Positions 1 through 7,762 of a stretch of DNA of 44,909 nucleotides are shown in pieces. The notes under the pieces were generated by a model. It did not search any database and had not been told where the DNA came from. It saw nothing but the letters and a program-made list of their open reading frames with translations. Origin of the DNA: a virus. Positions within the stretch are counted from its first letter, which is position 1. Every line of letters begins with the position of its first letter. The stretch is from the IMG/VR virus record IMGVR_UViG_3300042892_003883, positions 1-44,909 of that record. The stretch is one strand, 5' to 3'. The position numbers and the translations under genes are program-made.

Positions 1-524
1 GAGATTCTGATGTCTTGTAAGTTACCAGAAGCACCTGTTGATACTTGGTGAAGCATTACTTTACTGAAACGTAAAGAAGAACGTTTACCTTTCGTACCAG
101 CACCTAATAAGATACTTCCCATACTTGCAGCCATACCTGTGTTAATGGTTACGATATCAGATGTAACGTAATCCATAACGTCAACGATGCTAAGACCAGA
201 CTTAACTGACCCACCAGGTGAATCAATATGAAGTGTGATGTCTTTTGTTTCCAAGTTATCCAAGAACATAAGTTGTGCTTGAACTACGGTACTCATTCTG
301 TCATTAACAGGACCAGCAAGCCAAATGATACGCTCCATCATCAATCGAGAGAAGATATCCATTTGTGTTACACGCATTTCTCTTTCCTCAAGAATGTACG
401 GTGTTAGTGATGCAGATGGACCGTAAAGTCTATTTTGCATTTGTTCCCAGTAATAGAAATCTAGACTAGAAATATTCATATGCTTGATAGCATACTCTTT
501 AAATTCATTTGTTAAATTGTGCAT
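1..524 (-). CDS. clpP: ClpP-like serine protease (C-terminus outside window)
   Basis: Partial gene: 174 codons are visible from the ATG at 524 and the frame is still open at the window edge. The product resembles the proteolytic subunit of the Clp protease, a cytoplasmic barrel peptidase that degrades proteins fed to it by an AAA+ unfoldase. Family hallmarks seen in order: HIDSPGG near residues 99-105, the nucleophile motif GMAASMGS with Ser134, and KVMLHQ with the catalytic His159. The third catalytic residue (Asp) would lie beyond the edge. The N-terminus is about 35 residues longer than E. coli ClpP relative to the nucleophile. It is the last gene of a minus-strand run that begins at the class A promoter near 1624. 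No ClpX or ClpA is in the window, so it may use the host unfoldase. It could alternatively be a head-maturation protease, since ClpP-fold enzymes do that in some phages. Confidence 0.9.
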   Translation of the reverse strand, partial: MHNLTNEFKEYAIKHMNISSLDFYYWEQMQNRLYGPSASLTPYILEEREMRVTQMDIFSRLMMERIIWLAGPVNDRMSTVVQAQLMFLDNLETKDITLHIDSPGGSVKSGLSIVDVMDYVTSDIVTINTGMAASMGSILLGAGTKGKRSSLRFSKVMLHQVSTGASGNLQDIRI

Positions 525-535
525 ATGGTTTAGTT

Positions 536-814
536 TTATTCGTATATTATTTTTGTTATCGTTTTTGGGAATACTTCTTCCATTTCATCATCCACGTAAT
601 AGTTTTCACTACGACTTAAAATCCAAGTAAATCTGAAATATTTCAAATCTGATACTCGTTGAACTATAACATCAGTACCTTGACCATCACAATGATTATT
701 TGGATAATCAGTTATTTTGTTATAAAATTCCCTTTCGTATTCCCATGGGCCATCACTTGTTTGGTCCTCAAAGTTTTCATCTAATGATATAACTATTCTT
801 TCTCTTTCATCCAT
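536..814 (-). CDS. Conserved-looking small acidic protein, unknown function
   Basis: A 92-residue, acidic, apparently cytoplasmic protein with no signal peptide or membrane segment. The ATG at 814 is preferred; a start two codons earlier would need TTG at 820. With the ATG the start sits 2 nt beyond the stop of the upstream gene (817), the tight spacing expected in an operon. It ends 11 nt before the clpP start. The sequence is rich in aromatic and acidic residues (for example WEYEREFYNKI) and I do not recognise a family. Confidence 0.7.
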   Translation of the reverse strand: MDERERIVISLDENFEDQTSDGPWEYEREFYNKITDYPNNHCDGQGTDVIVQRVSDLKYFRFTWILSRSENYYVDDEMEEVFPKTITKIIYE

Positions 815-816
815 TA

Positions 817-1125
817 TCAATCAAGATTAATTGTTATAAATACTGGTGTGTAATCACCAACATAGGCTCCTAGTGTGTTATAATAAAACCACTCGTATGC
901 CATTTCTTCTTTCTTTTGGTCTATAGTAATACCATCAGCTATTTCATCTTCATCTAATTCTACATCAGTGAAAGTATCTTTAAGTGCTTGAATAGCTTTG
1001 TCTTTATCATAACAAACAACAGTATTCATACCGCATCTATCTGCAACCCCAATGATTGCAGAGTCTAAGTCGTCATAGAAGATAGCTTCTTCATCGACCA
1101 ATTCCATAACTTCTTCTTTAGTCAT
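817..1125 (-). CDS. Phage-type conserved hypothetical protein
   Basis: A 102-residue acidic protein. Its pattern (DSAIIGVADRCG, then VVCYDKDKAIQALK, then YNTLGAYVGDYTPVFI at the C-terminus) matches a small protein family found in many unrelated tailed phages, which ends in a similar 'fN..Gayvg..tP.f' motif. That resemblance is from memory. No function is known to me. Its ATG overlaps the stop of the upstream 155-residue gene by 1 nt, so the two are probably translationally coupled. It lies in the class A (host-like promoter) operon that also carries clpP. Confidence 0.75.
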   Translation of the reverse strand: MTKEEVMELVDEEAIFYDDLDSAIIGVADRCGMNTVVCYDKDKAIQALKDTFTDVELDEDEIADGITIDQKKEEMAYEWFYYNTLGAYVGDYTPVFITINLD

Positions 1126-1592
1126 TAGAATTTCTTTTTAGATTTACCAGCTTCTAGAGCGTCTTTTTTAGCTTGCTCTTCGTCTTTTTCAACTTGATAT
1201 AGTGTTGATATAGATTCTTGAACAACTTCCCACACAGCGTATGTATGTTTCTTTAATACACCTTTAAATGTTTTAACATCTGGTGATTTAACTTCTAGAA
1301 GGTCTTTCTCTGAATCGTAAGAGATTGCTGATAAAGATTCTTCAACTACAATAAGTCTTTGAGCTTCTTCTAATTGTTCAAAAATTTTCTCATTTAATAC
1401 AATGATAACATCATCACCAGTTCTGTACTGAAGTAATTTGTTAGCTTTGTTTACCTTGAAGATTTCTTTAGCTCTATTGTCAGATAACACGGTTATGTTA
1501 ACTAACCCATTTAAACCAGCAGCAACAATTGCTTGGGTATACATAGTTTGAGTTTCTTCGAATGGTTCTTCGAAATTTGCTTTTTTTGCCAT
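1125..1592 (-). CDS. Putative phage metallopeptidase-like protein, active-site motif apparently lost
   Basis: A 155-residue soluble protein and the first gene of the operon leading to clpP. The layout resembles the small phage metallopeptidase-like family: a strand ending IIVLNEKIFEQL, then the segment EEAQRLIVVEESLSAI where that family has an HExxH helix, then a PDVKTFKGVLKKH segment like the family's 'hDv.eF..i...yG'. No HExxH is present, so if the relationship holds the protein has lost the zinc site and may be structural or regulatory. The C-terminus is a lysine-rich tail. A class A promoter lies 32 nt upstream of the ATG. The family assignment is by pattern only and is weak; the gene itself is clear. 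Confidence 0.6.
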   Translation of the reverse strand: MAKKANFEEPFEETQTMYTQAIVAAGLNGLVNITVLSDNRAKEIFKVNKANKLLQYRTGDDVIIVLNEKIFEQLEEAQRLIVVEESLSAISYDSEKDLLEVKSPDVKTFKGVLKKHTYAVWEVVQESISTLYQVEKDEEQAKKDALEAGKSKKKF

Positions 1593-1623
1593 TTTTATTT
1601 ATTTAAGTTAATTGTTATTTTTA

Positions 1624-1654
1624 CAAATATACTATTAACTTTCTATGGTTGCAA
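1624..1654 (-). promoter_or_regulatory. Class A promoter (Bacteroidota type)
   Basis: On the minus strand, TTG (1652-1654), exactly 20 nt, then TATATTTG (1624-1631), matching the Bacteroidota -33/-7 consensus TTG / TAnnTTTG. It drives the run 1592 to clpP. Confidence 0.8.
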
Positions 1655-1669
1655 GTAAAAGCAAACAAT

Positions 1670-2653
1670 TTATTTCATTTCTTTTAATTTAAGTAGCAAT
1701 TCTTTTTGCTCATCACTTATTTCTTTAGGTATGGTTATACTAAGTGCGATAAGAATATCACCTCTAGCATCATTTTCATACGCTTTAAGACCCTTACTTT
1801 GAACTTTTAAGTTACCACCCACATCACTATGTTCTGGTATAGTAATACGTATTTTAGTACCATCTATAGTATCTATATCTACCTTATCACCTAGTACTAA
1901 CTGTGAATAAGTTAGTTTTAACCCCATTTTCAAGTCATTTCCACTACGGGTATATATACTATGCTTACCTTCCATTATTTTTATATGTAAATCCCCAGTA
2001 TTTCCACCTTTTATACCATGTCCTTTACCATGATTAACAAAAATCATCCCTTCTTTAACCCCAGAGGGTAAATCTATCTCTAAAATCTCCTCTATATTCT
2101 TTAACCCAGTATTATTACAGTCATTACAACCTTTTGCATAGGTTAAACCAGTACCAGAACAAGCTGAACAAGGCACTATTTGTTGTATAACACCAATAGG
2201 TGTGTTAATTACATGCATTACAGCACCACTACCACCACAAGTATAGCAATTATTAGCTTCAGTACCACCATGGCCATGACATGAACCACATTTTTCGTCT
2301 CTATTATACTTAAATTTCTTCTTAACACCATTAAAAATCTCTTCTAATGTAAGTGTTAACACTAAAACCATAGATTCACCTGTTCTTACTTGAGGTGAAT
2401 GACGATAATGACGTGTTTCTTGTCTTTGTTGTTGTCGTTCATGACCAAATTGGTCATAGTGAGCCTTCTTTTCTGGATTTGAAAGGTGTTCGTAGGCATC
2501 TGATACCTCTTTAAAGCGGTCTTCAGCTGTTTTATTATCTGGATTCTTATCTGGATGTAGTTCTTTAGCTAATTTTCGATAAGCTTTCTTAATTTCTTCA
2601 CTAGATGCTGTCTTTTTAACACCTAAAACTTCGTAATAATCCTTTTTTACCAT
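1670..2653 (-). CDS. dnaJ: DnaJ/Hsp40-family co-chaperone
   Basis: A 327-residue class I J-protein that would stimulate host DnaK ATPase and deliver clients to it. Seen: an N-terminal J domain ([20 protein letters not shown], with the essential HPD in [11 protein letters not shown]); a short Q/R/H-rich linker where bacterial DnaJ has its G/F region; a zinc domain with four CxxC-type repeats ([24 protein letters not shown] and the degenerate CNDCNNTG); and the C-terminal substrate-binding domain. It is shorter than bacterial DnaJ (about 375). I chose the internal ATG at 2653 over the one at 2695 because the class A promoter box at 2673-2680 lies between them and the J domain begins right after it. 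DnaK and GrpE are absent from the window. Confidence 0.92.
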   Translation of the reverse strand: MVKKDYYEVLGVKKTASSEEIKKAYRKLAKELHPDKNPDNKTAEDRFKEVSDAYEHLSNPEKKAHYDQFGHERQQQRQETRHYRHSPQVRTGESMVLVLTLTLEEIFNGVKKKFKYNRDEKCGSCHGHGGTEANNCYTCGGSGAVMHVINTPIGVIQQIVPCSACSGTGLTYAKGCNDCNNTGLKNIEEILEIDLPSGVKEGMIFVNHGKGHGIKGGNTGDLHIKIMEGKHSIYTRSGNDLKMGLKLTYSQLVLGDKVDIDTIDGTKIRITIPEHSDVGGNLKVQSKGLKAYENDARGDILIALSITIPKEISDEQKELLLKLKEMK

Positions 2654-2672
2654 TTTAAACTTGATTTTAACA

Positions 2673-2703
2673 CAAAGGTACGTATAATTATTCATATAAA
2701 CAA
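2673..2703 (-). promoter_or_regulatory. Class A promoter of dnaJ
   Basis: Minus strand TTG (2701-2703), 20 nt, TACCTTTG (2673-2680). It lies in the divergent gap between dnaJ and the plus-strand gene at 2709, and its -33 box is next to that gene's leader. Confidence 0.8.
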
Positions 2704-2708
2704 ATAAA

Positions 2709-3365
2709 ATGCTATATAGAGTGATAGTTCTTACTAATGGTGTCTATAGTCATACCCTACATAGGTGTAAGACTAGGGATACTGCATTCATTAACTACCA
2801 TAAACTTAAGGAAAAGAATACTATACTATACCCTAGAAAATTCATCAATACTAACGGTATTAAGCCAGTAGAATACCAGATATGTGTTACTAAGGTAACT
2901 GAACCTACTGATGTCGCTAGAACACTTAGAGATAAGTATGGAAAGGTTTATACTGAACCAGCACTGGGCGATTGGACAATTCTTGATTCTGATGATTATC
3001 AAGTTGAAGAAACATTTTGGATATATGGATTGAACCCAAAGGGTAATCGACCAAATATTAGTGAAGTTATTAAAAGACTTATGGTTGGTGCTTATGCCAA
3101 GAATATGGTTAAGCAAGTGATTGTTGTTTACAACAAATTAATTATTTATAATGAAGACCAATTTGATATGGTTATTTGTAAAAACCTGGAAGATGCTCAG
3201 AGGCTTCATCATACGCTGGCCAAGATTGCTAGGAAACAAAAGATTAAGAGTCTTATGTTTATGGGTACAGCAAGCAAAGCCACTAATAGCGTTATGTATG
3301 ATTTGATTCATGAAAAGACCAAATGGTCTTACATTAAAATAAGAAGAACTTCTACTAGACCTTAA
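2709..3365 (+). CDS. Conserved-looking phage protein, unknown function
   Basis: A 218-residue basic soluble protein, one of only two genes on the plus strand. The start ATG at 2709 follows an AT-rich stretch and no Shine-Dalgarno sequence is visible; a TATAATTA element on the plus strand near 2682-2689 could be its -10. The N-terminal half has an alpha/beta look ([22 protein letters not shown]). The C-terminal half (residues about 130-218) reads like a small Rossmann-like or NTPase fold ([25 protein letters not shown]), but no catalytic motif is recognisable. Its stop overlaps the stop of the convergent tail-tube-like gene by 3 nt (3363-3365 against 3362-3364 on the other strand). Confidence 0.75.
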   Translation: MLYRVIVLTNGVYSHTLHRCKTRDTAFINYHKLKEKNTILYPRKFINTNGIKPVEYQICVTKVTEPTDVARTLRDKYGKVYTEPALGDWTILDSDDYQVEETFWIYGLNPKGNRPNISEVIKRLMVGAYAKNMVKQVIVVYNKLIIYNEDQFDMVICKNLEDAQRLHHTLAKIARKQKIKSLMFMGTASKATNSVMYDLIHEKTKWSYIKIRRTSTRP

Positions 3366-4024
3366 AACAATAGTATTACTTCTGATACATTTACTGTAAG
3401 TTTACAAGTTGCTAATTCATCCAATGCTACATCTAACTGACCAAAATCAACTGAATCAATTGTAGCGTTTATGATATCCCATTTCTCAACAACAACACCA
3501 GTCGGGTCAAGCATTTCGATTGTCATATTAAATGGTGTTGTTAAAGAACCACCTGGATGAATTAATTCCATAAGTGATTGACTAGTTGATGGTCCAATTG
3601 GGTCAGTTAAAATGATAGTTATTGGTTTCCATTTCATTTTCTTTGAATATTGAAACCCTAAAAATTTTTTAACTTCAAAATACATCATGGGTCTATTTGC
3701 TGATTTAATAACCCATTGTTGTATATTATAATGAGATGGGAAAGTTACTATAAATCGGTTCTTTCTTTTTGGTTCGTAGTTAGCACCAATTGTGTTAACT
3801 ACAGCCCAACAGTCATCTATTTGTTTTTTAGTCATTCCTAAATTAACACCCCAAGCTATTAAAGTACTAGTACAAAAATCTGCACTGAAACTAAAAATAG
3901 TTGTAAGCCTTGCGACTATTTTATTACCGTATTCCTTCCTATCATTTTCAATATTGAAAAATTGATTGTCGTTAACTCGATAATACCTAGATAGGTAATT
4001 TATAATTAAATCTATTTCATTCAT
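3362..4024 (-). CDS. gp19-like tail tube protein with N-terminal extension
   Basis: A 220-residue protein. Residues about 87-220 carry the pattern of T4 gp19-type tail tube subunits: RFIVTFPS, then IKSANRP, then W(K)PITIILTDPIGPSTSQ, MTIEMLDPTGVVVEKW, and SVDFGQLDVALDELATCKLTV near the end. Such subunits stack as hexameric rings to form the DNA channel of contractile tails. Residues 1-86 are additional, helical in appearance (WGVNLGMTKKQIDDCWAVVN), and not part of the usual tube fold. The gene is about 25 kb from the main tail module, between the DnaJ/ClpP region and small unknowns. It may be a specialised tube-terminating or baseplate-proximal paralogue rather than the main tube protein. Assignment is by remembered family pattern. 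Confidence 0.65.
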   Translation of the reverse strand: MNEIDLIINYLSRYYRVNDNQFFNIENDRKEYGNKIVARLTTIFSFSADFCTSTLIAWGVNLGMTKKQIDDCWAVVNTIGANYEPKRKNRFIVTFPSHYNIQQWVIKSANRPMMYFEVKKFLGFQYSKKMKWKPITIILTDPIGPSTSQSLMELIHPGGSLTTPFNMTIEMLDPTGVVVEKWDIINATIDSVDFGQLDVALDELATCKLTVNVSEVILLF

Positions 4025-4212
4025 TAAATAAAAAGGCTTTCAAGACGCTTAACCAAATAGGCAATCTTGTGTTCATTCTCATGAATTTTTTGTTGCATGT
4101 GTGGTGGGATATTCCCAGCAAAATCTGATTTAATTTTAGAATTTTGTCTTTGTAATAGGTCGCTTTCTCTTAGACATTCGTCATAGATGTGAGCTCTTTC
4201 TGCGTTGTTCAT
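4024..4212 (-). CDS. Small helical protein, unknown function
   Basis: A 62-residue, charged, mostly helical protein. Its stop codon overlaps the start of the gp19-like gene by 1 nt, so the two are likely translationally coupled. It has a heptad-like C-terminal half (KIHENEHKIAYLVKRLESLF), suggesting a short coiled coil. I recognise no family. It could be a tail-assembly partner given its coupling, but that is inference from position only. Confidence 0.6.
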   Translation of the reverse strand: MNNAERAHIYDECLRESDLLQRQNSKIKSDFAGNIPPHMQQKIHENEHKIAYLVKRLESLFI

Positions 4213-4223
4213 AGTATTAATTT

Positions 4224-4577
4224 TTAGTTTGTTTTATTTTCACAATTGCATTCTCCACCGTCTTTACAAACACATGGCTTCTCATCAAGAACAACTTCTT
4301 CGTCAGCGACATCAATGTCTACTAGGAAGCTAGCTTTAAGGTCATCGACAATTTTATAAATCTTTGTCATGTCTTCTTCTTTAAGCATAACTGGGTTGAT
4401 GCATTCGATTCTTTCTTCACCTGTTGTTGGCATGAAGAAGGCTAGAGCATTTGATTCTTTAGCCATTAGCATTTGGTTAACTGATTCAGCGAATGGTTGA
4501 ATTATGTTACCTTGTTTCATCATTTCTACATCTAAATAGAAAACTATGATTAGCGGATGTTGATTTACTTTTTCCAT
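4224..4577 (-). CDS. Unknown protein with cysteine-rich C-terminus
   Basis: A 117-residue protein. The N-terminal half has a beta-strand/helix pattern (HPLIIVFYLDVEMM; NALAFFMPTTGEERIECI). The C-terminus ends in CVCKDGGECNCENK, where four cysteines in a short stretch could bind a metal ion. Its start overlaps the end of the upstream 95-residue gene by 13 nt, indicating an operon. I do not recognise the family. Confidence 0.65.
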   Translation of the reverse strand: MEKVNQHPLIIVFYLDVEMMKQGNIIQPFAESVNQMLMAKESNALAFFMPTTGEERIECINPVMLKEEDMTKIYKIVDDLKASFLVDIDVADEEVVLDEKPCVCKDGGECNCENKTN

Positions 4578-4852
4578 ATTTTTTTTAAGTCTTTTGCGTA
4601 TTCTTCGAAGCTAAGTTCTTCGATTATATCTTTATCGTTTATTGGTTGATTGTCTTCAGTTATAAAGTGTAAAAGAATCAATTCATTTACTCTAGCCTTT
4701 TTAGCATCCTCACCGAACTCTGTGTAAGCTTCCAGTGGTTGTATTACATTCTCATTTAAAATCACGTAGATGATGTATTCTGTAACTATACGGTCCTTGT
4801 GTAAAACGCTTAATAACTTATCGACTTCTTTTATAACTATTTTCTTTTTCAT
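4565..4852 (-). CDS. Small unknown protein, first gene of the tail-tube-like operon
   Basis: A 95-residue protein with a lysine-rich N-terminus (MKKKIVIKEVDKLL) and an acidic, helical C-terminal half. It heads the minus-strand run 4852 to 3362. A TATATTTA box at 4864-4871 with a TTG 22 nt further upstream (4894-4896) resembles a weak class A promoter. No recognisable domain. Confidence 0.6.
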   Translation of the reverse strand: MKKKIVIKEVDKLLSVLHKDRIVTEYIIYVILNENVIQPLEAYTEFGEDAKKARVNELILLHFITEDNQPINDKDIIEELSFEEYAKDLKKIWKK

Positions 4853-4863
4853 TCAACTATTAT

Positions 4864-4896
4864 TAAATATACTGTTATTATTTTAAATATAAACAA
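4864..4896 (-). promoter_or_regulatory. Possible weak class A promoter
   Basis: TATATTTA (4864-4871) with TTG 22 nt upstream. It deviates from the consensus in the last base and in spacing. Confidence 0.4.
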
Positions 4897-4933
4897 GTAT
4901 ATCGAAAATAAATGATAGTGTAAAGGGATAAAC

Positions 4934-4957
4934 GAAAAAAACCGCTAAATTAGCGGT
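4934..4957 (-). terminator. Intrinsic terminator
   Basis: Near-perfect hairpin ACCGCTAAATTAGCGGT (4941-4957) followed on the minus strand by a run of seven T. It closes the candidate RNA described at 4934-5079. Confidence 0.8.
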
Positions 4958-5079
4958 CTTTTCTTTGCTTGTTACAAGATAGGGAGGCTTTTGCTTCTAG
5001 CCGAGTAGAGAAGGTTCGTCCATTAATTAATCATTGTAGAGGATTGGACTCCTACGGTTCATGTTTATCTAATTGTTTG
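4934..5079 (-). ncRNA. Candidate structured non-coding RNA
   Basis: The window's only gene-free stretch longer than 300 bases is 4853-5164. Within it, about 145 nt on the minus strand lie between the terminator of the upstream vWA gene and a second strong terminator, and look richer in G+C than the flanks. No open frame longer than about a dozen codons fits. Seen hairpins: GUA(G)GAG-loop-CUCUAC near 5035-5056 with a 7-nt loop UCCAAUC resembling a tRNA T-loop; GGCU...AGCC near 4986-5002; CUUGUAACAAG near 4968-4978; then the terminator. A 12-base A run (minus strand, 5080-5091) precedes it. No clear promoter is visible, so it might be processed from read-through of the vWA transcript. The 5' end is approximate. 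Confidence 0.45.
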
Positions 5080-5125
5080 TTTTTTTTTTTTGGATTGCTG
5101 TACGCATCTTTTTAAACAAGCATAT

Positions 5126-5155
5126 AAAAAGGTGACACCGACTATCGACATCACC
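5126..5155 (-). terminator. Intrinsic terminator of the vWA/TROVE-like gene
   Basis: On the minus strand, an 11-bp stem (5131-5155, with several G-U pairs) and a 3-nt loop, GGTGA...TCACC, followed by five T. It starts 10 nt after the stop of the gene at 5165. Confidence 0.8.
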
Positions 5156-5164
5156 TTCTTAGTA

Positions 5165-6634
5165 TTATACAGTTACGCTAGCGTAACGTTCTGAATCAAT
5201 TACTGTCAACATCATTGACATTGGTGTCATGTCTTTACCACTTAGCAAGCTAGTTAATAAAGATGGGCTAAACCCAGATACCAAAGCAGTTCCAGCTTTA
5301 TCAAAAGCTACTGGTTTGTTATTATCACTACGAGAGTGAAGATTCCAATACACAATCTTTGGCATTGTATACCCAGCATCAGAGAACATTTTCTCAACCA
5401 TTTCTTGAGCTGTTGGATTCCAACCTTTAACAGCTGATGAACCCCAACCACCTCTTTGAGCACCAACGGCAGCATCAAATTCCATATCCGAAAGGATAAG
5501 CATCATCGTTGGCATTTCTTCTTGAGAAACCTTAGATGATATAGCCTTAGCTAATATCAATCTAAACGCAGCTTCTAAATCAGTGTTTCCACCCCACTTA
5601 GAATCACGCATTTGAGCATATCTCTCGTTAAGAGAACCTTTAACTATTTCTAGTCGTGGAACTGCATCGAAAGTAATAAACGCATCCTTGAATGCACCTA
5701 CATTTCTTTCAGAGATATACAAACCTAATGATATTGCAACGTCTAAACATTGAACAGCTGGGTTGTTACCAGCAGAACATGTCATTGAGCTAGAAACGTC
5801 TACCAATGGTAAAACTCTTTCGTTAGCACCTTCCATGTAGTTAGGCAACGCTAACCATTGTGCGTTAGCACCTTGGATGTTGTTTTGTTTCAACGATTTG
5901 ATGATATCGTATGGGTATACGGCACCAGCATTTATTTTAGCTTCACCTTTTTCAACGCTAGCTAAATAAGTACCAAATCTTTCACAGTCATTCTTAGAAA
6001 ATGCTTTCATCAAGTCACTCATTGCCTTAGAAGGCAATTTAGAATACTCAATTTTACCCCAAGCTTTAGCACACATTAATTGCTCAACTGTGTTAGAGTT
6101 TTCAACAAGTAACTTACGGTAATCCTTTGGAGATAACTCTAAGTATTTTCTGATTACATTAGCTTGAGTCTTAGCTTCACGACTAGACACGTTAGGACGT
6201 GGCATCCATTTAGCACAAAGACCATTTTTGTCAGCAAGACCTTTAGCGATTACAGCTAAAGCATCAGCTTCTAATTTAGTTCCGATAAGAACCAAAAGGT
6301 CATCCCATCTACCGAACTCAGAGATTAATCCAATGTTCTTTCTTAAGACTTCTGTCTTATTAACAGCAAGATATGTTATAATATCTTTGAAGATTTGTCT
6401 TTCTCCAGCACCACCACGCACATCACGTGCCCAGAATAATAACTTCATAGCTGTTAATGGGTTCTCACCAAATGCTTTCGTAAACACATTAATTAAACGA
6501 GCTTTGTCTTGACCTCTCATCGCACCAATTTGGAAGAACAAGTCAACACAAGAGTTTAATGATGAAGAATTAGTAGACATACCGTTTTCAGTACGTGAAT
6601 CTTTTGTTTGCATAGCAGATAATAAAGTTGTCAT
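5165..6634 (-). CDS. DUF2828/TROVE-like protein with von Willebrand factor A domain
   Basis: A 489-residue cytoplasmic protein. The N-terminal two-thirds is helical-repeat in character, with the signature LLFWARDVRGGAGERQIF and a GRWDDLL motif. The C-terminal third is a vWA domain with a MIDAS-type metal site, DVSSSM near residue 278, followed by FITFDAVP and a late WNLHSR segment. This architecture (helical repeat plus vWA) is that of DUF2828 proteins and resembles Ro60/TROVE proteins, which bind structured RNAs. The ATG at 6634 is chosen because the class A promoter (6655-6685) overlaps the upstream TTG alternative. It is flanked by its own promoter and terminator, so it is a single-gene unit, followed directly by the candidate RNA at 4934-5079. 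RNA binding is inference; the vWA call is firm. Confidence 0.82.
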   Translation of the reverse strand: MTTLLSAMQTKDSRTENGMSTNSSSLNSCVDLFFQIGAMRGQDKARLINVFTKAFGENPLTAMKLLFWARDVRGGAGERQIFKDIITYLAVNKTEVLRKNIGLISEFGRWDDLLVLIGTKLEADALAVIAKGLADKNGLCAKWMPRPNVSSREAKTQANVIRKYLELSPKDYRKLLVENSNTVEQLMCAKAWGKIEYSKLPSKAMSDLMKAFSKNDCERFGTYLASVEKGEAKINAGAVYPYDIIKSLKQNNIQGANAQWLALPNYMEGANERVLPLVDVSSSMTCSAGNNPAVQCLDVAISLGLYISERNVGAFKDAFITFDAVPRLEIVKGSLNERYAQMRDSKWGGNTDLEAAFRLILAKAISSKVSQEEMPTMMLILSDMEFDAAVGAQRGGWGSSAVKGWNPTAQEMVEKMFSDAGYTMPKIVYWNLHSRSDNNKPVAFDKAGTALVSGFSPSLLTSLLSGKDMTPMSMMLTVIDSERYASVTV

Positions 6635-6654
6635 AGAATTTGTTTTAGATGATG

Positions 6655-6685
6655 CAAAGTTACGAAGTTTTAAAGCCCCTGTCAA
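6655..6685 (-). promoter_or_regulatory. Class A promoter of the vWA/TROVE-like gene
   Basis: Minus strand TTG (6683-6685), 20 nt, TAACTTTG (6655-6662). The leader before the ATG at 6634 would be about 14 nt. Confidence 0.8.
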
Positions 6686-6730
6686 GTAAATTGTTAAATA
6701 TTTTTTTAATCTTTTATAACTAATTGATTA

Positions 6731-7210
6731 TTAGTCTTTTAAATTTTGTGCGTCTATGAAATCAAGACTGGTTAATACCTTACTAACTAATTTTCGTTCT
6801 TTTTCTTTTGTTTCATAAGTTAAGGTATAATTTTCTTTATAAAGTATTGTAACGGTATCGCCAACTGATTTATATAATTTTTCATAAAGAACTTTATCTT
6901 TCAGTCTGTCACCTTGGATAGTAAATGTTCCATGTTCACACTGAAAAGCAACACCAAACTTTTCTGGGATAGTTGTCGTAGTAACTTGTAAATTATTACC
7001 AACCTTAATTCCTTGATTACCGTTCATGTCAGTACCCATCAAATCTCCATTATGAAATGCTGTTTGAGTTAACTCTGTATTATGTTCTGATGGTGAATGT
7101 ATAAGGGTTACTACGATTGCTTTTTCTTTCAAGATATCTGTCGTTAATCTTTCAGTGTCAGCACACGATACTAATAAAATACTTGATAATACTAAAAATA
7201 ATTGTTTCAT
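6731..7210 (-). CDS. Lipoprotein, unknown function
   Basis: A 159-residue exported lipoprotein. The N-terminus MKQLFLVLSSILLVSC has a basic start, a hydrophobic core and a lipobox ending at Cys16. The mature part has a mixed beta character (VVTLIHSPSEHN; FGVAFQCEHGTFTIQGDR; VGDTVTILYKENYTL) and one internal cysteine. It is the second gene after the class A promoter at 7763, 1 nt downstream of another lipoprotein. Bacteroidota place many such lipoproteins in the outer membrane. A phage lipoprotein made under a host-type promoter would fit a role in envelope modification or superinfection exclusion; this is inference. Confidence 0.8.
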   Translation of the reverse strand: MKQLFLVLSSILLVSCADTERLTTDILKEKAIVVTLIHSPSEHNTELTQTAFHNGDLMGTDMNGNQGIKVGNNLQVTTTTIPEKFGVAFQCEHGTFTIQGDRLKDKVLYEKLYKSVGDTVTILYKENYTLTYETKEKERKLVSKVLTSLDFIDAQNLKD

Positions 7211-7211
7211 G

Positions 7212-7739
7212 TTATATTTTTTTAAAGGTTGATGTATATAAATTGTTTGTTGTTGATAGGTTGTCTTTTAAATTCAAAAGTATTGTACCACCTACAGGTA
7301 CTGAGGTAAAGCCACTCGCATTAAAATTATTTGCTGATAAATATAAACCATTAATTGGGTTAAATTGGTGTAAATCGATAGTAGCATTACCCATGGTTGT
7401 ATATAATACATAACTAAATTTTGTTGTGTCAGACCCTATTCTATATTTAGTGTTTGTCAAAAAATGTACAGTATCATTCTTAGTTACATGAGCGTAGTTG
7501 TTATAAACATCAATTAAAACCCAATTGGTTCCGTATAATGGGTTGTTGTTACTAGGCGTTCCCCATGTTGGTGTTGACCCACCATTACCGTATTGGTTTT
7601 GCCAGTTGCTTGTATCTTGTTGCGGTACAACGGTTTTGTAGTTTCCTGGTGTGATTGGTTCTTTCTTGCATGATGTAAATAAACTCGCAAATAAAAAACC
7701 AAATATTATTCCGATTAATAAAATTATATTCTTTTTCAT
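7212..7739 (-). CDS. Lipoprotein with beta-rich domain
   Basis: A 175-residue exported lipoprotein. The signal peptide MKKNIILLIGIIFGFLFASL is followed by the lipobox FTSC with Cys24 and then KKEP, a sequence style typical of Bacteroidota lipoproteins. A low-complexity G/N/T/P/W linker (residues about 40-65) leads into a beta-rich domain beginning LYGTNWVLIDVYNN, which resembles small lipocalin-like or META-like domains of bacteroidete lipoproteins; the fold is a guess. It is the first gene under the class A promoter at 7763 and is paired with the lipoprotein at 6731. A role at the host surface (exclusion of competing phages) is plausible but unproven. Confidence 0.8.
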   Translation of the reverse strand: MKKNIILLIGIIFGFLFASLFTSCKKEPITPGNYKTVVPQQDTSNWQNQYGNGGSTPTWGTPSNNNPLYGTNWVLIDVYNNYAHVTKNDTVHFLTNTKYRIGSDTTKFSYVLYTTMGNATIDLHQFNPINGLYLSANNFNASGFTSVPVGGTILLNLKDNLSTTNNLYTSTFKKI

Positions 7740-7762
7740 ATTGTTTATTATTGATTAGATAA

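Noticed and set aside
2654-2695. 14-residue N-terminal extension of DnaJ
   Set aside because: The class A promoter box lies within it and the J domain begins at the internal ATG.
4960-5060. Possible tRNA gene on the minus strand (T-arm-like hairpin)
   Set aside because: Only a T-loop-like hairpin is visible, with a non-standard loop (UCCAAUC) and a bulge in the stem. No acceptor stem, D arm or anticodon arm can be formed.
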